This document shows positions 15,917 through 23,817 of a stretch of 64,000 nucleotides of DNA, one piece after another. The notes under the pieces are model-generated. The model searched no databases and was not told where the DNA came from. It saw nothing but the letters and a program-made list of their open reading frames with translations. The stretch is taken from contig CACZCZ010000014.1 of assembly GCA_902779845.1 (NCBI GenBank), positions 1 through 64,000 of the forward strand. The letters are read 5' to 3'. Positions within the stretch are counted from its first letter, which is position 1. Each line of letters opens with the position of its first letter. The translations under genes and the position numbers were made by a program. The DNA is from an uncultured Bacteroidales bacterium (GTDB lineage: Bacteria; Bacteroidota; Bacteroidia; Bacteroidales; Bacteroidaceae).

Positions 15917-16873
15917 ATGAAGGGCCTCTTAACGACCATGCTGCGCCAGTTCGCAAAGGTAACCACTCTCCCCCTCACAGGGGGAGTGAGGAGGGGGTCT
16001 TCCTCATTCGTCATTCGTCATTCGTCATCCCTCATTCGTCATTCCTCATTAGTAACTCTTATTCTTCATTCTTCATTCTTCATTCTTCATTCCTCACTCC
16101 CCGCCAGCGCCCAGTGCCCCCTTCCCAACACCGCCTTCGGGCCCGGCGAGAGCCTCGACTACCAGCTCTACTTCAACTGGAAATTCATCTGGCTGAAGGC
16201 TGGCACCGCCAACCTCCGCATCGACGCCGGACGCTACAACGGCCAGGACATCCTGCGAGCCCGTCTGCTCACACGCGGCAACAAGCGCACCGACCGCTTC
16301 TTCATGATGCGCGACACCATCACCAGCTACATCACCCCCGACCTCGTACCCCTCTACTACCGCAAGGGCGCCCTCGAAGGCAAGCGCCACAACATCGACG
16401 AGGTGTGGTACACCTACCCCGAAGGCCGCACACACCTCCGCCAGCGCTATGTCGATTACAAGGACGTGGAGTACAAGAAGGAACTCGATGCCGACGAATG
16501 CTACTACGACATGCTCAGCATGCTCCTGCGTGCCCGCTCCTTCGACGCCAAGGACATGCACGAGGGGCAGCGCTTCCGCTTCAAGATGGCCCACGGCAGC
16601 CGCGAGAGCGATGAAGTCTTTGTCTATCGCGGCAAGAAAGAAATCAAGATGGAGCAGACACGCACCACTTACCGCTGCCTCGTCTTCTCCTTTGTGGAGT
16701 ACAACAAGGACAAGAAGCGCGAACAGGAAGTCATCACCTTCTACATCACCGACGATGACAACCACATCCCCGTCCGCCTCGACATGTTCCTGCGTTTCGG
16801 CACCGCTAAAGCCTTCCTCTCCAGCGCTACCCCACCCCGCCATCCACAGACCTCCATCGTGAGCAAGAAATAG
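15917..16873 (+). CDS. DUF3108 exported protein with repeat-derived leader
   Basis: A 318-residue protein. The mature part from about residue 66 (CPLPNTAFGPGESLDYQLYF) is a DUF3108 domain, a predicted beta-rich periplasmic or outer-membrane-associated fold of unknown function. The leader is remarkable. Residues 1-30 (MKGLLTTMLRQFAKVTTLPL, then TGGVRRGSS) parallel the leader of the previous gene, and residues 31-60 (repeating VIRHSS, LILHSS, FILHSS) are translated from a CATTCGT/CATTCTT array, ending in a plausible signal peptidase site (LPASAQ). A start after the array leaves no signal peptide, so the repeat appears to be used. Confidence 0.8.
   Translation: MKGLLTTMLRQFAKVTTLPLTGGVRRGSSSFVIRHSSSLIRHSSLVTLILHSSFFILHSSLPASAQCPLPNTAFGPGESLDYQLYFNWKFIWLKAGTANLRIDAGRYNGQDILRARLLTRGNKRTDRFFMMRDTITSYITPDLVPLYYRKGALEGKRHNIDEVWYTYPEGRTHLRQRYVDYKDVEYKKELDADECYYDMLSMLLRARSFDAKDMHEGQRFRFKMAHGSRESDEVFVYRGKKEIKMEQTRTTYRCLVFSFVEYNKDKKREQEVITFYITDDDNHIPVRLDMFLRFGTAKAFLSSATPPRHPQTSIVSKK
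15950..16100 (+). repeat. Palindromic element plus CATTCNT array inside the DUF3108 gene
   Basis: The palindromic element (CTCCCCCTCACAGGGGGAG core, about 15966-15985, with flanks to 16000) is followed by roughly twelve 7-mers of CATTCGT, then CATTCTT type, to about 16097. All of it is translated in frame. Confidence 0.85.
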
Positions 16874-16874
16874 C

Positions 16875-17534
16875 TCACCCCAGCAGCGCTGCCACTTCGC
16901 AGAGTTCGTTGTACCACGCCTCGCCGAAGCGGCGAATCAGGGGCTCACGCAGGAAGCGGTAGAGCGGGAGATTCAGCTCCTGCCCGCGCTTACGTGCTCC
17001 CTCGCAGATAGCCCAGCGATGGTAGTTGAGGCCCACGAGGCCGCCGCTGAACCGCTTCTCGCGGATGGGATAGAGCGCACACGAGATGGGCTTCATAAAG
17101 CGACTCTTCCCCGCCCTACATGCCGCCTCCAGCGCACACAGGCAACAACTTTTGTCCGTTGGCTCTTGGCTCTTAGCTCTTGACTCTTGGCCGTTGGCTC
17201 CTGAAGCCTGGAACTTGGAACCTGAAACTTGTTCGTAGAACGTAAACACACAATCCTTGCCGTTGACGATGCTGGTGACCAAGTCGCCCTCCACATCCGT
17301 GTAGGCGACGCCCTGCCTGTCCACCACGCTCTGTGCCGTGGCCGACATATACGGCCACGCCGCATCCAGCGAAGCCTCAATTTCACCGATTTCATCGAGG
17401 GTGACCGGTGCTCCCGCATCACCCTCCACGCAGCATGCGCCGCCGCAAGCATCGAGGTCGCAGCAGAACCGCTCTGTCAGAATCTGTGTGCTAATCAGCA
17501 CACCACCGACTTCTAATATAGGAATTTGGGACAT
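16875..17534 (-). CDS. DUF3109 (YkgJ-like) protein with an internal repeat insertion
   Basis: A 219-residue cytoplasmic protein with the cysteine-rich N-terminal cluster FCCDLDACGGACCVEGDAG and the downstream KPISCALYPIR segment, as expected for a DUF3109 or CxxCxxCC-type metal-binding protein of unknown role. About 30 residues (97-126, QVSGSKFQASGANGQE onwards) interrupt the usual spacing between FTFYE and CALEAACRAGK. They are encoded by a tandem array and look like an insertion. Confidence 0.85.
   Translation of the reverse strand: MSQIPILEVGGVLISTQILTERFCCDLDACGGACCVEGDAGAPVTLDEIGEIEASLDAAWPYMSATAQSVVDRQGVAYTDVEGDLVTSIVNGKDCVFTFYEQVSGSKFQASGANGQESRAKSQEPTDKSCCLCALEAACRAGKSRFMKPISCALYPIREKRFSGGLVGLNYHRWAICEGARKRGQELNLPLYRFLREPLIRRFGEAWYNELCEVAALLG
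17145..17232. repeat. TTGGCTC/TTGGAAC array inside the DUF3109 gene
   Basis: About eleven degenerate 7-mers (ttggctc, ttagctc, ttgactc, then ttggaac, ttgaaac) are translated in frame as the extra peptide of the DUF3109 protein. Confidence 0.75.
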
Positions 17535-17562
17535 TTAATGGAGGAGGGTTGAATGGTCTTTC

Positions 17563-17694
17563 TATACAACGAATTAAACGAATTTTTGGAGCAGCGAGAG
17601 CCATAAGAGCTTGCTCTTAATTGACCGAGTCGTGACAAAAATCATATCAATAGGACATGGATTAATTCGTTAAATTAGTAAAATTCGTTGTGTA
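17563..17694. repeat. Imperfect inverted repeat with nested palindrome
   Basis: The left arm 17563-17584 (tatacaacgaattaaacgaa and onwards) and right arm 17664-17694 are inverted, the right arm carrying a small insertion. Between them lies TAAGAGC-TT-GCTCTTA (17604-17619). The element fills the gap between the DUF3109 and ung genes and may be a small non-autonomous mobile or REP-like element. Confidence 0.55.
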
Positions 17695-17721
17695 AAAAAA
17701 CAGAACGTCAAACGTAAGTAT

Positions 17722-18381
17722 TCACCAAGCAATCGGACTTTGTCCGTTGCGAACGAGGTAGTCGTTGCAGAGTTGGAAGTGGTGGTTGCCGAAGAAGCCG
17801 CGGTAGGCAGACAGCGGCGAGGGATGCGCCGATGTCAGCACTAAGTGCCGTTGTGCGTTGATGAATTGGGCCTTTTTCGCCGCATAGGAGCCCCAGAGCA
17901 GGAACACCAGATGCTCGCGCTGCTGCGCCAGGGCACGGATGGCGGCATCGGTGAAGCGCTCCCAGCCATGTCCCTGATGGGAGGCGGCCTGTCCGCGGCG
18001 CACGGTGAGCGTAGCGTTCAGCAGCAGCACGCCCTGTGCCGCCCAACGCGTGAGGTCGCCCGATGCCGGTGGCACCGTGCCCAGCTCCTGCTGTATCTCC
18101 GCGTAGATGTTGCGCAGCGACGGCGGCAGCGCCACACCCTCCGGCACCGAGAACGACAGCCCCATGGCCTGTCCCGGCTCGTGGTAGGGGTCTTGGCCCA
18201 GAATCACCACCTTCACGCGCTCGAAGGGCGTTGTGTTGAAGGCGTTGAAGATCTTGGAGCCCGGCGGGTAGCAAGGCCCTGCGGCATACTCCTGCCGCAC
18301 GAACTGCGCCAGCGCCTCGAAGTACGGCTCTCCGAACTCCGCCGCCAGCACCCTACCCCACGATTCTTCTATCTTAACCAT
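17722..18381 (-). CDS. ung: Uracil-DNA glycosylase
   Basis: A 219-residue family-1 uracil-DNA glycosylase. It has the catalytic water-activating motif VVILGQDPYHEPGQAMGLSF near residue 57, the LLLNATLTV strand and the C-terminal HPSPLSAYRGFFG DNA-intercalation loop. It removes uracil from DNA to start base excision repair. No clear promoter is visible; upstream lies a TTTCA-type tandem array. Confidence 0.97.
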   Translation of the reverse strand: MVKIEESWGRVLAAEFGEPYFEALAQFVRQEYAAGPCYPPGSKIFNAFNTTPFERVKVVILGQDPYHEPGQAMGLSFSVPEGVALPPSLRNIYAEIQQELGTVPPASGDLTRWAAQGVLLLNATLTVRRGQAASHQGHGWERFTDAAIRALAQQREHLVFLLWGSYAAKKAQFINAQRHLVLTSAHPSPLSAYRGFFGNHHFQLCNDYLVRNGQSPIAW

Positions 18382-18394
18382 TTACTATTTCGTC

Positions 18395-18458
18395 TAAGAC
18401 AAGTTTCAAGTTTCAGGTTTCATGATTCATGATTCGTCATTCGTCATTTGTCATTCTT
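18395..18458. repeat. TTTCAAG/CATTCGT-type array
   Basis: Degenerate 7-mers (agtttca, ggtttca, gattca, cattcgt) fill the gap between lepB and ung. Confidence 0.65.
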
Positions 18459-19905
18459 CACTCTCCACCCACCTGAACAACCTGCTCCAGCGGATATGTC
18501 CGTCGAACCACCCGCGGTCCTTGTCGATGGACAGCCATATCATGATAGGCTTGCCCACGATATGATCCTCCGGCACGAAGCCCCAGTAGCGGCTGTCGGC
18601 GCTGTTGTGGCGGTTGTCGCCCTGCATCCAGTAGTAGTCCATCTTGAACGTGTAGCTCGTCGCCACGCTGTCGTTGATGAGAATCGTGCCGTCGTCGCGC
18701 ACCTCCAGCTTGTTACCCTCATACACCGCTATCGGGCGCTCATACACCGCGATATTGTCTATGGACAGTTTGATGCTCGCGCCCTTCTTCGGAATCCAGA
18801 TGGGGCCGTAGTTGTCGCGTGTCCACCCCGTCACCGCATTCAGCGGGTACAGGTCGCCGTAGCCCCCTGTCGTGTCCACATCGATGCGCTCCACCAAGTC
18901 CGTCATCTCCAGCAGCCGCTCGCGTGTCGCCGCCGTCAGCGGCATCACGCCCGTCTGGTGCAGTGCCACCAGATCCTCGCTGCTCAGCCGCAGGTCATGC
19001 GCCACCTGCTCCGGCAGGTCGCGACGGCCGTCGCGCAGCACCACGTGGTAGTTATACTGCACATTCTCCGGCTCCTTGTTCGGTTCGCCGTCCAGGTAGA
19101 TGATGCGGTCAATGATCTGCAGCGTCTGCCCCGGCAGCCCCACGCAGCGCTTCACGTAGTTCTCGCGCCTGTCCACGGGGCGGGACATCACCTCGCCGAA
19201 CTCCGCGGCGTTCTCCGTGATATACTGGCGTCCCACGGCGCGGTAGAAGTTCAGCAGGCGGCGCTGCTCCGTCGGCGTCAGCGAGTGGATGTCAGGCAGC
19301 TGCTGGTTCTGCGCGATAATCTGCTGGCCGTAGCCCATGCACAGCCCGTAGAAGTCCATGGCCTGGTACGCCGGGTTCGCCACCACCGTGTCGCCCGACG
19401 GGTAGTTGAACACCACGATGTCGTTCAGCCCCACCGGCTTCGGCGACACCCGCTTGTAGTCCCATTGTATCAGCTCGCTGTAGCTCTTCGCGCCGCCCGG
19501 CAGCGTGTGCTGCACCAGCGGCAGCGACAGCGGCGTCTGCGGCACGCGCGGGCCGTAGCTCATCTTCGACACGAAGAGGTAGTCGCCCACCAGCAAGCTC
19601 TTCTCCAGCGACGACGACGGTATCGTGTAGTTCTGGAAGAAGTAGATGTTCACGAAATACACCGCCACCAGGGCGAACACGATGGCATCCACCCACGACA
19701 TGATGGTGCGCGTCACCGGATTCTCCAGCTCCTTCCACCACGTCCACGGAATCCGCTTCGTGATGTAGATGTCGAAGATGAAGGGCACCACAATCAGCCC
19801 CCACCAGGCATCCACCCATGCCAGGAACCAGATGTAGAGGCCCACTACGACCCCCATCTTCACCCAGTCCACCCACGTAATCTTTTTCTTATCTAATTGT
19901 TTCAT
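18451..19905 (-). CDS. lepB: Signal peptidase I
   Basis: A 484-residue S26 peptidase, long as is usual in Bacteroidales. The N-terminal region has hydrophobic segments around residues 10-45 and 68-90. The catalytic Ser lies in TIPSSSLEKSLLVGDYLFV (near residue 98) and the catalytic Lys in ENYVKRCVGLPGQTLQI (near residue 250), with a large lid insertion between them. The C-terminal box is YWMQGDNRHNSADSRYWGFV. It cleaves signal peptides on the periplasmic face of the inner membrane. It lies 30 bases downstream of dapB, probably in one operon. Confidence 0.95.
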   Translation of the reverse strand: MKQLDKKKITWVDWVKMGVVVGLYIWFLAWVDAWWGLIVVPFIFDIYITKRIPWTWWKELENPVTRTIMSWVDAIVFALVAVYFVNIYFFQNYTIPSSSLEKSLLVGDYLFVSKMSYGPRVPQTPLSLPLVQHTLPGGAKSYSELIQWDYKRVSPKPVGLNDIVVFNYPSGDTVVANPAYQAMDFYGLCMGYGQQIIAQNQQLPDIHSLTPTEQRRLLNFYRAVGRQYITENAAEFGEVMSRPVDRRENYVKRCVGLPGQTLQIIDRIIYLDGEPNKEPENVQYNYHVVLRDGRRDLPEQVAHDLRLSSEDLVALHQTGVMPLTAATRERLLEMTDLVERIDVDTTGGYGDLYPLNAVTGWTRDNYGPIWIPKKGASIKLSIDNIAVYERPIAVYEGNKLEVRDDGTILINDSVATSYTFKMDYYWMQGDNRHNSADSRYWGFVPEDHIVGKPIMIWLSIDKDRGWFDGHIRWSRLFRWVESEE

Positions 19906-19935
19906 ATTTCTTATTTCTTTTGGGGAGATAAGGAG

Positions 19936-20652
19936 TTAAAATGAGAACAAATCCCCCATGCTCAGCAGTCCGCTGTGCCCGGCCGTATATTCCGCCGCCA
20001 GCACTGCCCCCAGCGCAAAGCCCTTGCGCGAGTGAGCATCGTGCGTAATCGTTATCAGATCCGCCTCGCTGTCGTAGCGTACCGTGTGAATCCCCGGCAC
20101 CTCGCCCCGTCGGATGTTGTCGATGCGCAGCAGCTTCGGATCTGTCGTGTCCTCGGCCCACGCCTCCTTACGGTCCAGTTCGCTGACGATATCCTCTGCC
20201 AGCGTGATCGCTGTGCCGCTGGGGTGGTCCAGCTTATGCACATGGTGCGTCTCCTCCATCTCCACGTCGTACTGTGGGAACCCATTCATGATGCGTGCCA
20301 GGTAGCGGTTCACGGCGCCGAAGATGGCCACGCCGACGGAGAAGTTCGAGGCCCAGAACAGCGTCCTGCCCTCCTCCTCACACTGCCGGCGCACCTCAGC
20401 CTCATGCTGTGCAAACCACCCCGTGCTGCCCGACACCACCTTCACGCCCGCCGCAAACGCCCGCTGCACGTTGCCGTAGGCCACCGTGGGAGCCGTGAAT
20501 TCTATCGCCACGTCAGCGCTGCGGAACGCCTCGCTCTCGAAGTCCTGAGGGTTGTCGATGTCGATGCGGCACACGATGTCGTGGCCGCGCTCCAGTGCAA
20601 TCTGTTCTATCATACGGCCCATCTTGCCGTACCCTATCAATGCAATTTTCAT
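19936..20652 (-). CDS. dapB: 4-hydroxy-tetrahydrodipicolinate reductase
   Basis: A 238-residue DapB of the shorter Bacteroidales type. It has an N-terminal nucleotide-binding motif IALIGYGKMGRMIE, a central NFSVGVAIFG, and the substrate motif EETHHVHKLDHPSGTA with its catalytic His and Lys. It makes tetrahydrodipicolinate in the lysine and diaminopimelate pathway, which feeds peptidoglycan. It is transcribed divergently from the DUF2851 gene out of a mirrored promoter region. Confidence 0.95.
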   Translation of the reverse strand: MKIALIGYGKMGRMIEQIALERGHDIVCRIDIDNPQDFESEAFRSADVAIEFTAPTVAYGNVQRAFAAGVKVVSGSTGWFAQHEAEVRRQCEEEGRTLFWASNFSVGVAIFGAVNRYLARIMNGFPQYDVEMEETHHVHKLDHPSGTAITLAEDIVSELDRKEAWAEDTTDPKLLRIDNIRRGEVPGIHTVRYDSEADLITITHDAHSRKGFALGAVLAAEYTAGHSGLLSMGDLFSF

Positions 20653-20674
20653 AGTCGTTTCATATAATCACGGC

Positions 20675-20736
20675 GCAAAAGTAGTATAAAAATCCGAAAC
20701 TCACGCGGTCATTTCAGATTTTTATACTACTTTTGC
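20675..20736. promoter_or_regulatory. Mirrored divergent promoters, perfect 20-bp inverted repeat
   Basis: Bases 20675-20694 and 20717-20736 are perfect reverse complements (GATTTTTATACTACTTTTGC). Each arm holds a TACTTTTG -7 element: 20676-20683 on minus for dapB and 20728-20735 on plus for the DUF2851 gene. The 22-base spacer is unrelated. Confidence 0.8.
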
Positions 20737-20759
20737 ACTGTTGAACATCAAGACAACCC

Positions 20760-22079
20760 ATGGAAGCCCTACTGCACTACGTCTGGAAACACCGAATATT
20801 CCCACTGAAGCAGCTACACACTACAGGGGGAGAGACTCTGGAAGTCATCGACCCAGGGCTGCTCAACAACAATGCCGGTCCCGATTTCTTCAACGCGAAA
20901 GTGCGCATTGGAGGGACATTGTGGGTGGGCAATATCGAGATTCACCTGCGCTCCTCGGACTGGCAGCGACACGGCCACACCGGTGATGACGCCTATAACA
21001 ATGTCATCCTGCACGTGGTGGAGGTCGCAGACTGCGAAGTCGTCACCGCCGACGGCAAGCTGTTGCCACAACTGCAACTGCCCATCCCCAACAGCGTTCG
21101 TGAAAACTACGCCCAACTCTGCCAAACCGATGACTACCCACGTTGCTGGCGCATTGTACCTCAGTTGCAAAAGCTGACGGTACACTCATGGATGTCAGCA
21201 CTATTGGCTGAGCGGCTACAAGAGCGCTCCGAGCGCTGTCTGGCACGCCTGAAGGCCGTGGAGGGCGACTGGGAGCGGGCACTGTTCATCACGCTGGCAC
21301 GCAACTTTGGTTTCGGTATCAACGGCGATGCCTTCGAGACCTGGGCACGCAAGTTCCCGCTTCACGCCGCCGCCAAGCATCGTGATGACGCATTCCAGAT
21401 GGAGTCCCTGTTTCTGGGCACAGCGGGACTACTGGAGCATGAGGCCATTCCAGCGTCGGCACAAGTCGCCGCCGAGACAGACAACTATCTGCTTCGCCTG
21501 CGCAAGGAATACAGCTATCTGCAACACAAGTTCCAGCTGGATGAACCCGCGCGGGCGGGATGGCGCTATCTACGGCTGCGGCCGCAGAACTTCCCACATC
21601 TGCGACTGGTGCAACTGGCACAACTCTACCACCGCGGCACAGCAGGCCTCTCAACCCTGCTCCACGCCACCACACGCGAGGAGCTGCACGATGCCTTCGA
21701 GACCAGCGCAACGCCATACTGGCAGGAACACTATCTGTTTGGGATGCCATCGACGTTGAGCGAAAAACGTCTGTCTGCCGCCAGTCGCGACCTACTCATC
21801 ATCAACACCGTCTGCCCCATCCTTTTCGCCCACGGGCAAGCACACAATGACGAAGAGGAACAGGAGCGAGCCGTAACGCTGTTGGAACAGCTGAAACCCG
21901 AACAGAACTTCATCATCAGGCAATGGCAGCAATGCGGACTCACCGTAAGCACGGCCGCTGACAGTCAGGCGCTCATACAACTGAAACGAGAATACTGCGA
22001 CCGTCACGACTGCCTGCGATGCAGGTTTGGATATGAGTATCTTAAAAACCACTTAGACCCTTCTAACGTTAAACGCTAA
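20760..22079 (+). CDS. DUF2851 family protein
   Basis: A 439-residue protein of a family found throughout Bacteroidetes, starting MEALLHYVWKHRIFPLKQL. It has the conserved NAGPDFFNAKVRIGGTLWVG and EIHLRSSDW regions at the N-terminus and a C-terminal cysteine-rich KREYCDRHDCLRCRFGYEYL segment that could bind metal. The function is unknown. The N-terminal region has a nuclease-like D...E-x-H pattern. The ATG at 20760 lies 24 bases after the -7 element. Confidence 0.9.
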   Translation: MEALLHYVWKHRIFPLKQLHTTGGETLEVIDPGLLNNNAGPDFFNAKVRIGGTLWVGNIEIHLRSSDWQRHGHTGDDAYNNVILHVVEVADCEVVTADGKLLPQLQLPIPNSVRENYAQLCQTDDYPRCWRIVPQLQKLTVHSWMSALLAERLQERSERCLARLKAVEGDWERALFITLARNFGFGINGDAFETWARKFPLHAAAKHRDDAFQMESLFLGTAGLLEHEAIPASAQVAAETDNYLLRLRKEYSYLQHKFQLDEPARAGWRYLRLRPQNFPHLRLVQLAQLYHRGTAGLSTLLHATTREELHDAFETSATPYWQEHYLFGMPSTLSEKRLSAASRDLLIINTVCPILFAHGQAHNDEEEQERAVTLLEQLKPEQNFIIRQWQQCGLTVSTAADSQALIQLKREYCDRHDCLRCRFGYEYLKNHLDPSNVKR

Positions 22080-22087
22080 ACAAATCC

Positions 22088-23224
22088 ATGTCCGACCAAG
22101 AGCTTCTCTATACGATGGCGCTGACGATGGCAATGCGCCAACAATCCAAACACCAACGGACACTGCTGAATGAGCTGGGCAGTGCAACAGCGGTGTATGA
22201 AAACCGCCGTGATCTGGGACGTATGTTCGAACATTTCTCCGAGCACTTCGCCGATACGCTGTCTGCGATGGATACCTTGTTGCCGCGTTGCGAGGATGAA
22301 CTCGCCTATGCCCACAACCATCACATCCGCATCCTCTGCATACAGGACCAAGAGAATTATCCTACACGATTGGCACAATGCGAGGACGCACCTCTGGTGA
22401 TTTACACGCTGGGAAATACGGAACTGAACGCCGAACGAATCGTCAGCATCGTCGGCACACGCCGCTGCACCGAACGGGGCCGCGAGTTGTGCGAAGAGCT
22501 GGTGAAAGAACTGGCAGCGCAGAGCCCAGGGACGTTGATTGTAAGCGGCTTAGCCTACGGCATCGATGTCGCCGCACACCGCGCCGCGCTAGCGAAGGGG
22601 CTCCCGACAGTGGGCGTGCTGGCACATGGGATGGACGAGATCTACCCCCGCACACACAGGTCTGTAGCCATCGAGATGCTCAAACAAGGAGGTCTGGTGA
22701 CAGAATTCATGAGTCACACCGCCATAGACAGGCTCAACTTCCTGCAGCGCAACCGCATCGTAGCAGGGATGGCCGACGCCATCATCGTCGTGGAGAGCCC
22801 GGTGAAAGGCGGCGCACTGAATACGGCACGTTTGGCAGGCGACTACCACCGCGAGGTCTTCGCCTTCCCAGGACGCCCCACGGACACCACGTCGGTGGGC
22901 TGCAACATGCTCATTCGAAAGAATGCAGCCACGCTGCTGACTGCGGCCTCAGACCTGCTGAAGGACATGGGATGGCAGCAGGAAGAGAGCTCTGCATTCT
23001 CCGAGGAGGCCGGACAGCAGAAACTGTTCCTTGAATTAAGCGTCGAGGAACAGGCAGCAATAGAAGCACTGGCAGCATCAGACGGCGAGTTGACAACGGC
23101 TGACCTGGCTGCAGCACTGGATATGGCCATTCACAAAATCACGCCCCTCATGCTCTCTTTGGAGCTGAAGGGCGTGATAAAGGTATTGCCGGGTGGGCGG
23201 TGCCACCTGATGATTCGGGTTTAA
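22088..23224 (+). CDS. dprA: DNA-processing protein DprA
   Basis: A 378-residue DprA/Smf protein. An N-terminal SAM-like region (1-80) is followed by the Rossmann-like core with ERIVSIVGTRRCTERG and SGLAYGIDVAAHRAAL, the GVLAHGMDEIYPRTHR segment and FAFPGRPTD. A C-terminal winged helix (about 315-378) completes the family layout. It loads RecA on incoming single-stranded DNA during natural transformation. It lies 8 bases after the DUF2851 gene. The stop converges on the HIT gene, both stops sharing TTAA. Confidence 0.96.
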   Translation: MSDQELLYTMALTMAMRQQSKHQRTLLNELGSATAVYENRRDLGRMFEHFSEHFADTLSAMDTLLPRCEDELAYAHNHHIRILCIQDQENYPTRLAQCEDAPLVIYTLGNTELNAERIVSIVGTRRCTERGRELCEELVKELAAQSPGTLIVSGLAYGIDVAAHRAALAKGLPTVGVLAHGMDEIYPRTHRSVAIEMLKQGGLVTEFMSHTAIDRLNFLQRNRIVAGMADAIIVVESPVKGGALNTARLAGDYHREVFAFPGRPTDTTSVGCNMLIRKNAATLLTAASDLLKDMGWQQEESSAFSEEAGQQKLFLELSVEEQAAIEALAASDGELTTADLAAALDMAIHKITPLMLSLELKGVIKVLPGGRCHLMIRV

Positions 23225-23622
23225 GCCTGCTTGTCGAACGCGGCGCGGATGGCGTCGGCGACGGCTTGCATCTCATCGGCAGGGAGCTGGAGCTTAGGGT
23301 TGGAGAAGAGCATGTCCTTCTCGCTCTGCATGGGGATGAGGTGGATGTGGGCGTGGGGCACTTCGAGGCCGAGGACGGCCTGGCCGACCTTGACGCAGGG
23401 GATGACGGCCTTGATGGCACGCGCCACGTGGGCGGCGAAGATGTGCAGGCGGCCGAGCTCTTCGTCGGTGAGGTCGAAGATGTAATCGACTTCACGACGG
23501 GGGATGACGAGGGTGTGACCCTTCACCAGGGGGTTGATGTCGAGGAAGGCATAGAACTCCTCGTTGCTGGCGCAGCAGTAGCTGGGTATCTCGCCAGCGG
23601 CGATTTTACTGAAGATGGACAT
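23221..23622 (-). CDS. HIT family nucleotide hydrolase
   Basis: A 133-residue histidine-triad protein starting MSIFSKIAAGEIPSYCCASN. It has the catalytic triad HAHIHLIPM near residue 97 and the nucleotide-binding HTLVIPRREVDYIFDL segment. It probably hydrolyses adenosine phosphoramidates or dinucleotides. A five-codon upstream extension is open but starts in repeat sequence, so 23622 is preferred. It follows greA after a long repeat array. Confidence 0.93.
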   Translation of the reverse strand: MSIFSKIAAGEIPSYCCASNEEFYAFLDINPLVKGHTLVIPRREVDYIFDLTDEELGRLHIFAAHVARAIKAVIPCVKVGQAVLGLEVPHAHIHLIPMQSEKDMLFSNPKLQLPADEMQAVADAIRAAFDKQA

Positions 23623-23629
23623 CTTTCGA

Positions 23630-23812
23630 TTTGACAATTTGACGATTTGACAATTTGCAGGACATTCGGCTTAACTCCTTAACTCCTTAACTTCTTAACT
23701 CCTCAAAAGTTGAGCGAATGCGAAACTTGAAACCTGAATCTTGAAACCTGAATCTTGAAACTTGAAACCATGAACCATGAATCATGAATCCTGAACCATG
23801 AATCAGGCCTCT
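23630..23812. repeat. Long composite tandem arrays between greA and HIT genes
   Basis: Several arrays follow one another: TTTGACAA/TTTGACGA (23630-23655), TTAACTCC (23670-23705), TTGAAACCTGAATC (23720-23770) and CATGAATC/CATGAACC (23768-23806). Nearly the whole 195-base gap is repeat. Confidence 0.8.
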
Positions 23813-23817
23813 GGCCT

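Noticed and set aside
18448-19896. A 482-codon frame antisense to lepB
   Set aside because: Arg/His/Val-rich shadow of the signal peptidase gene; no start context, promoter or motif.
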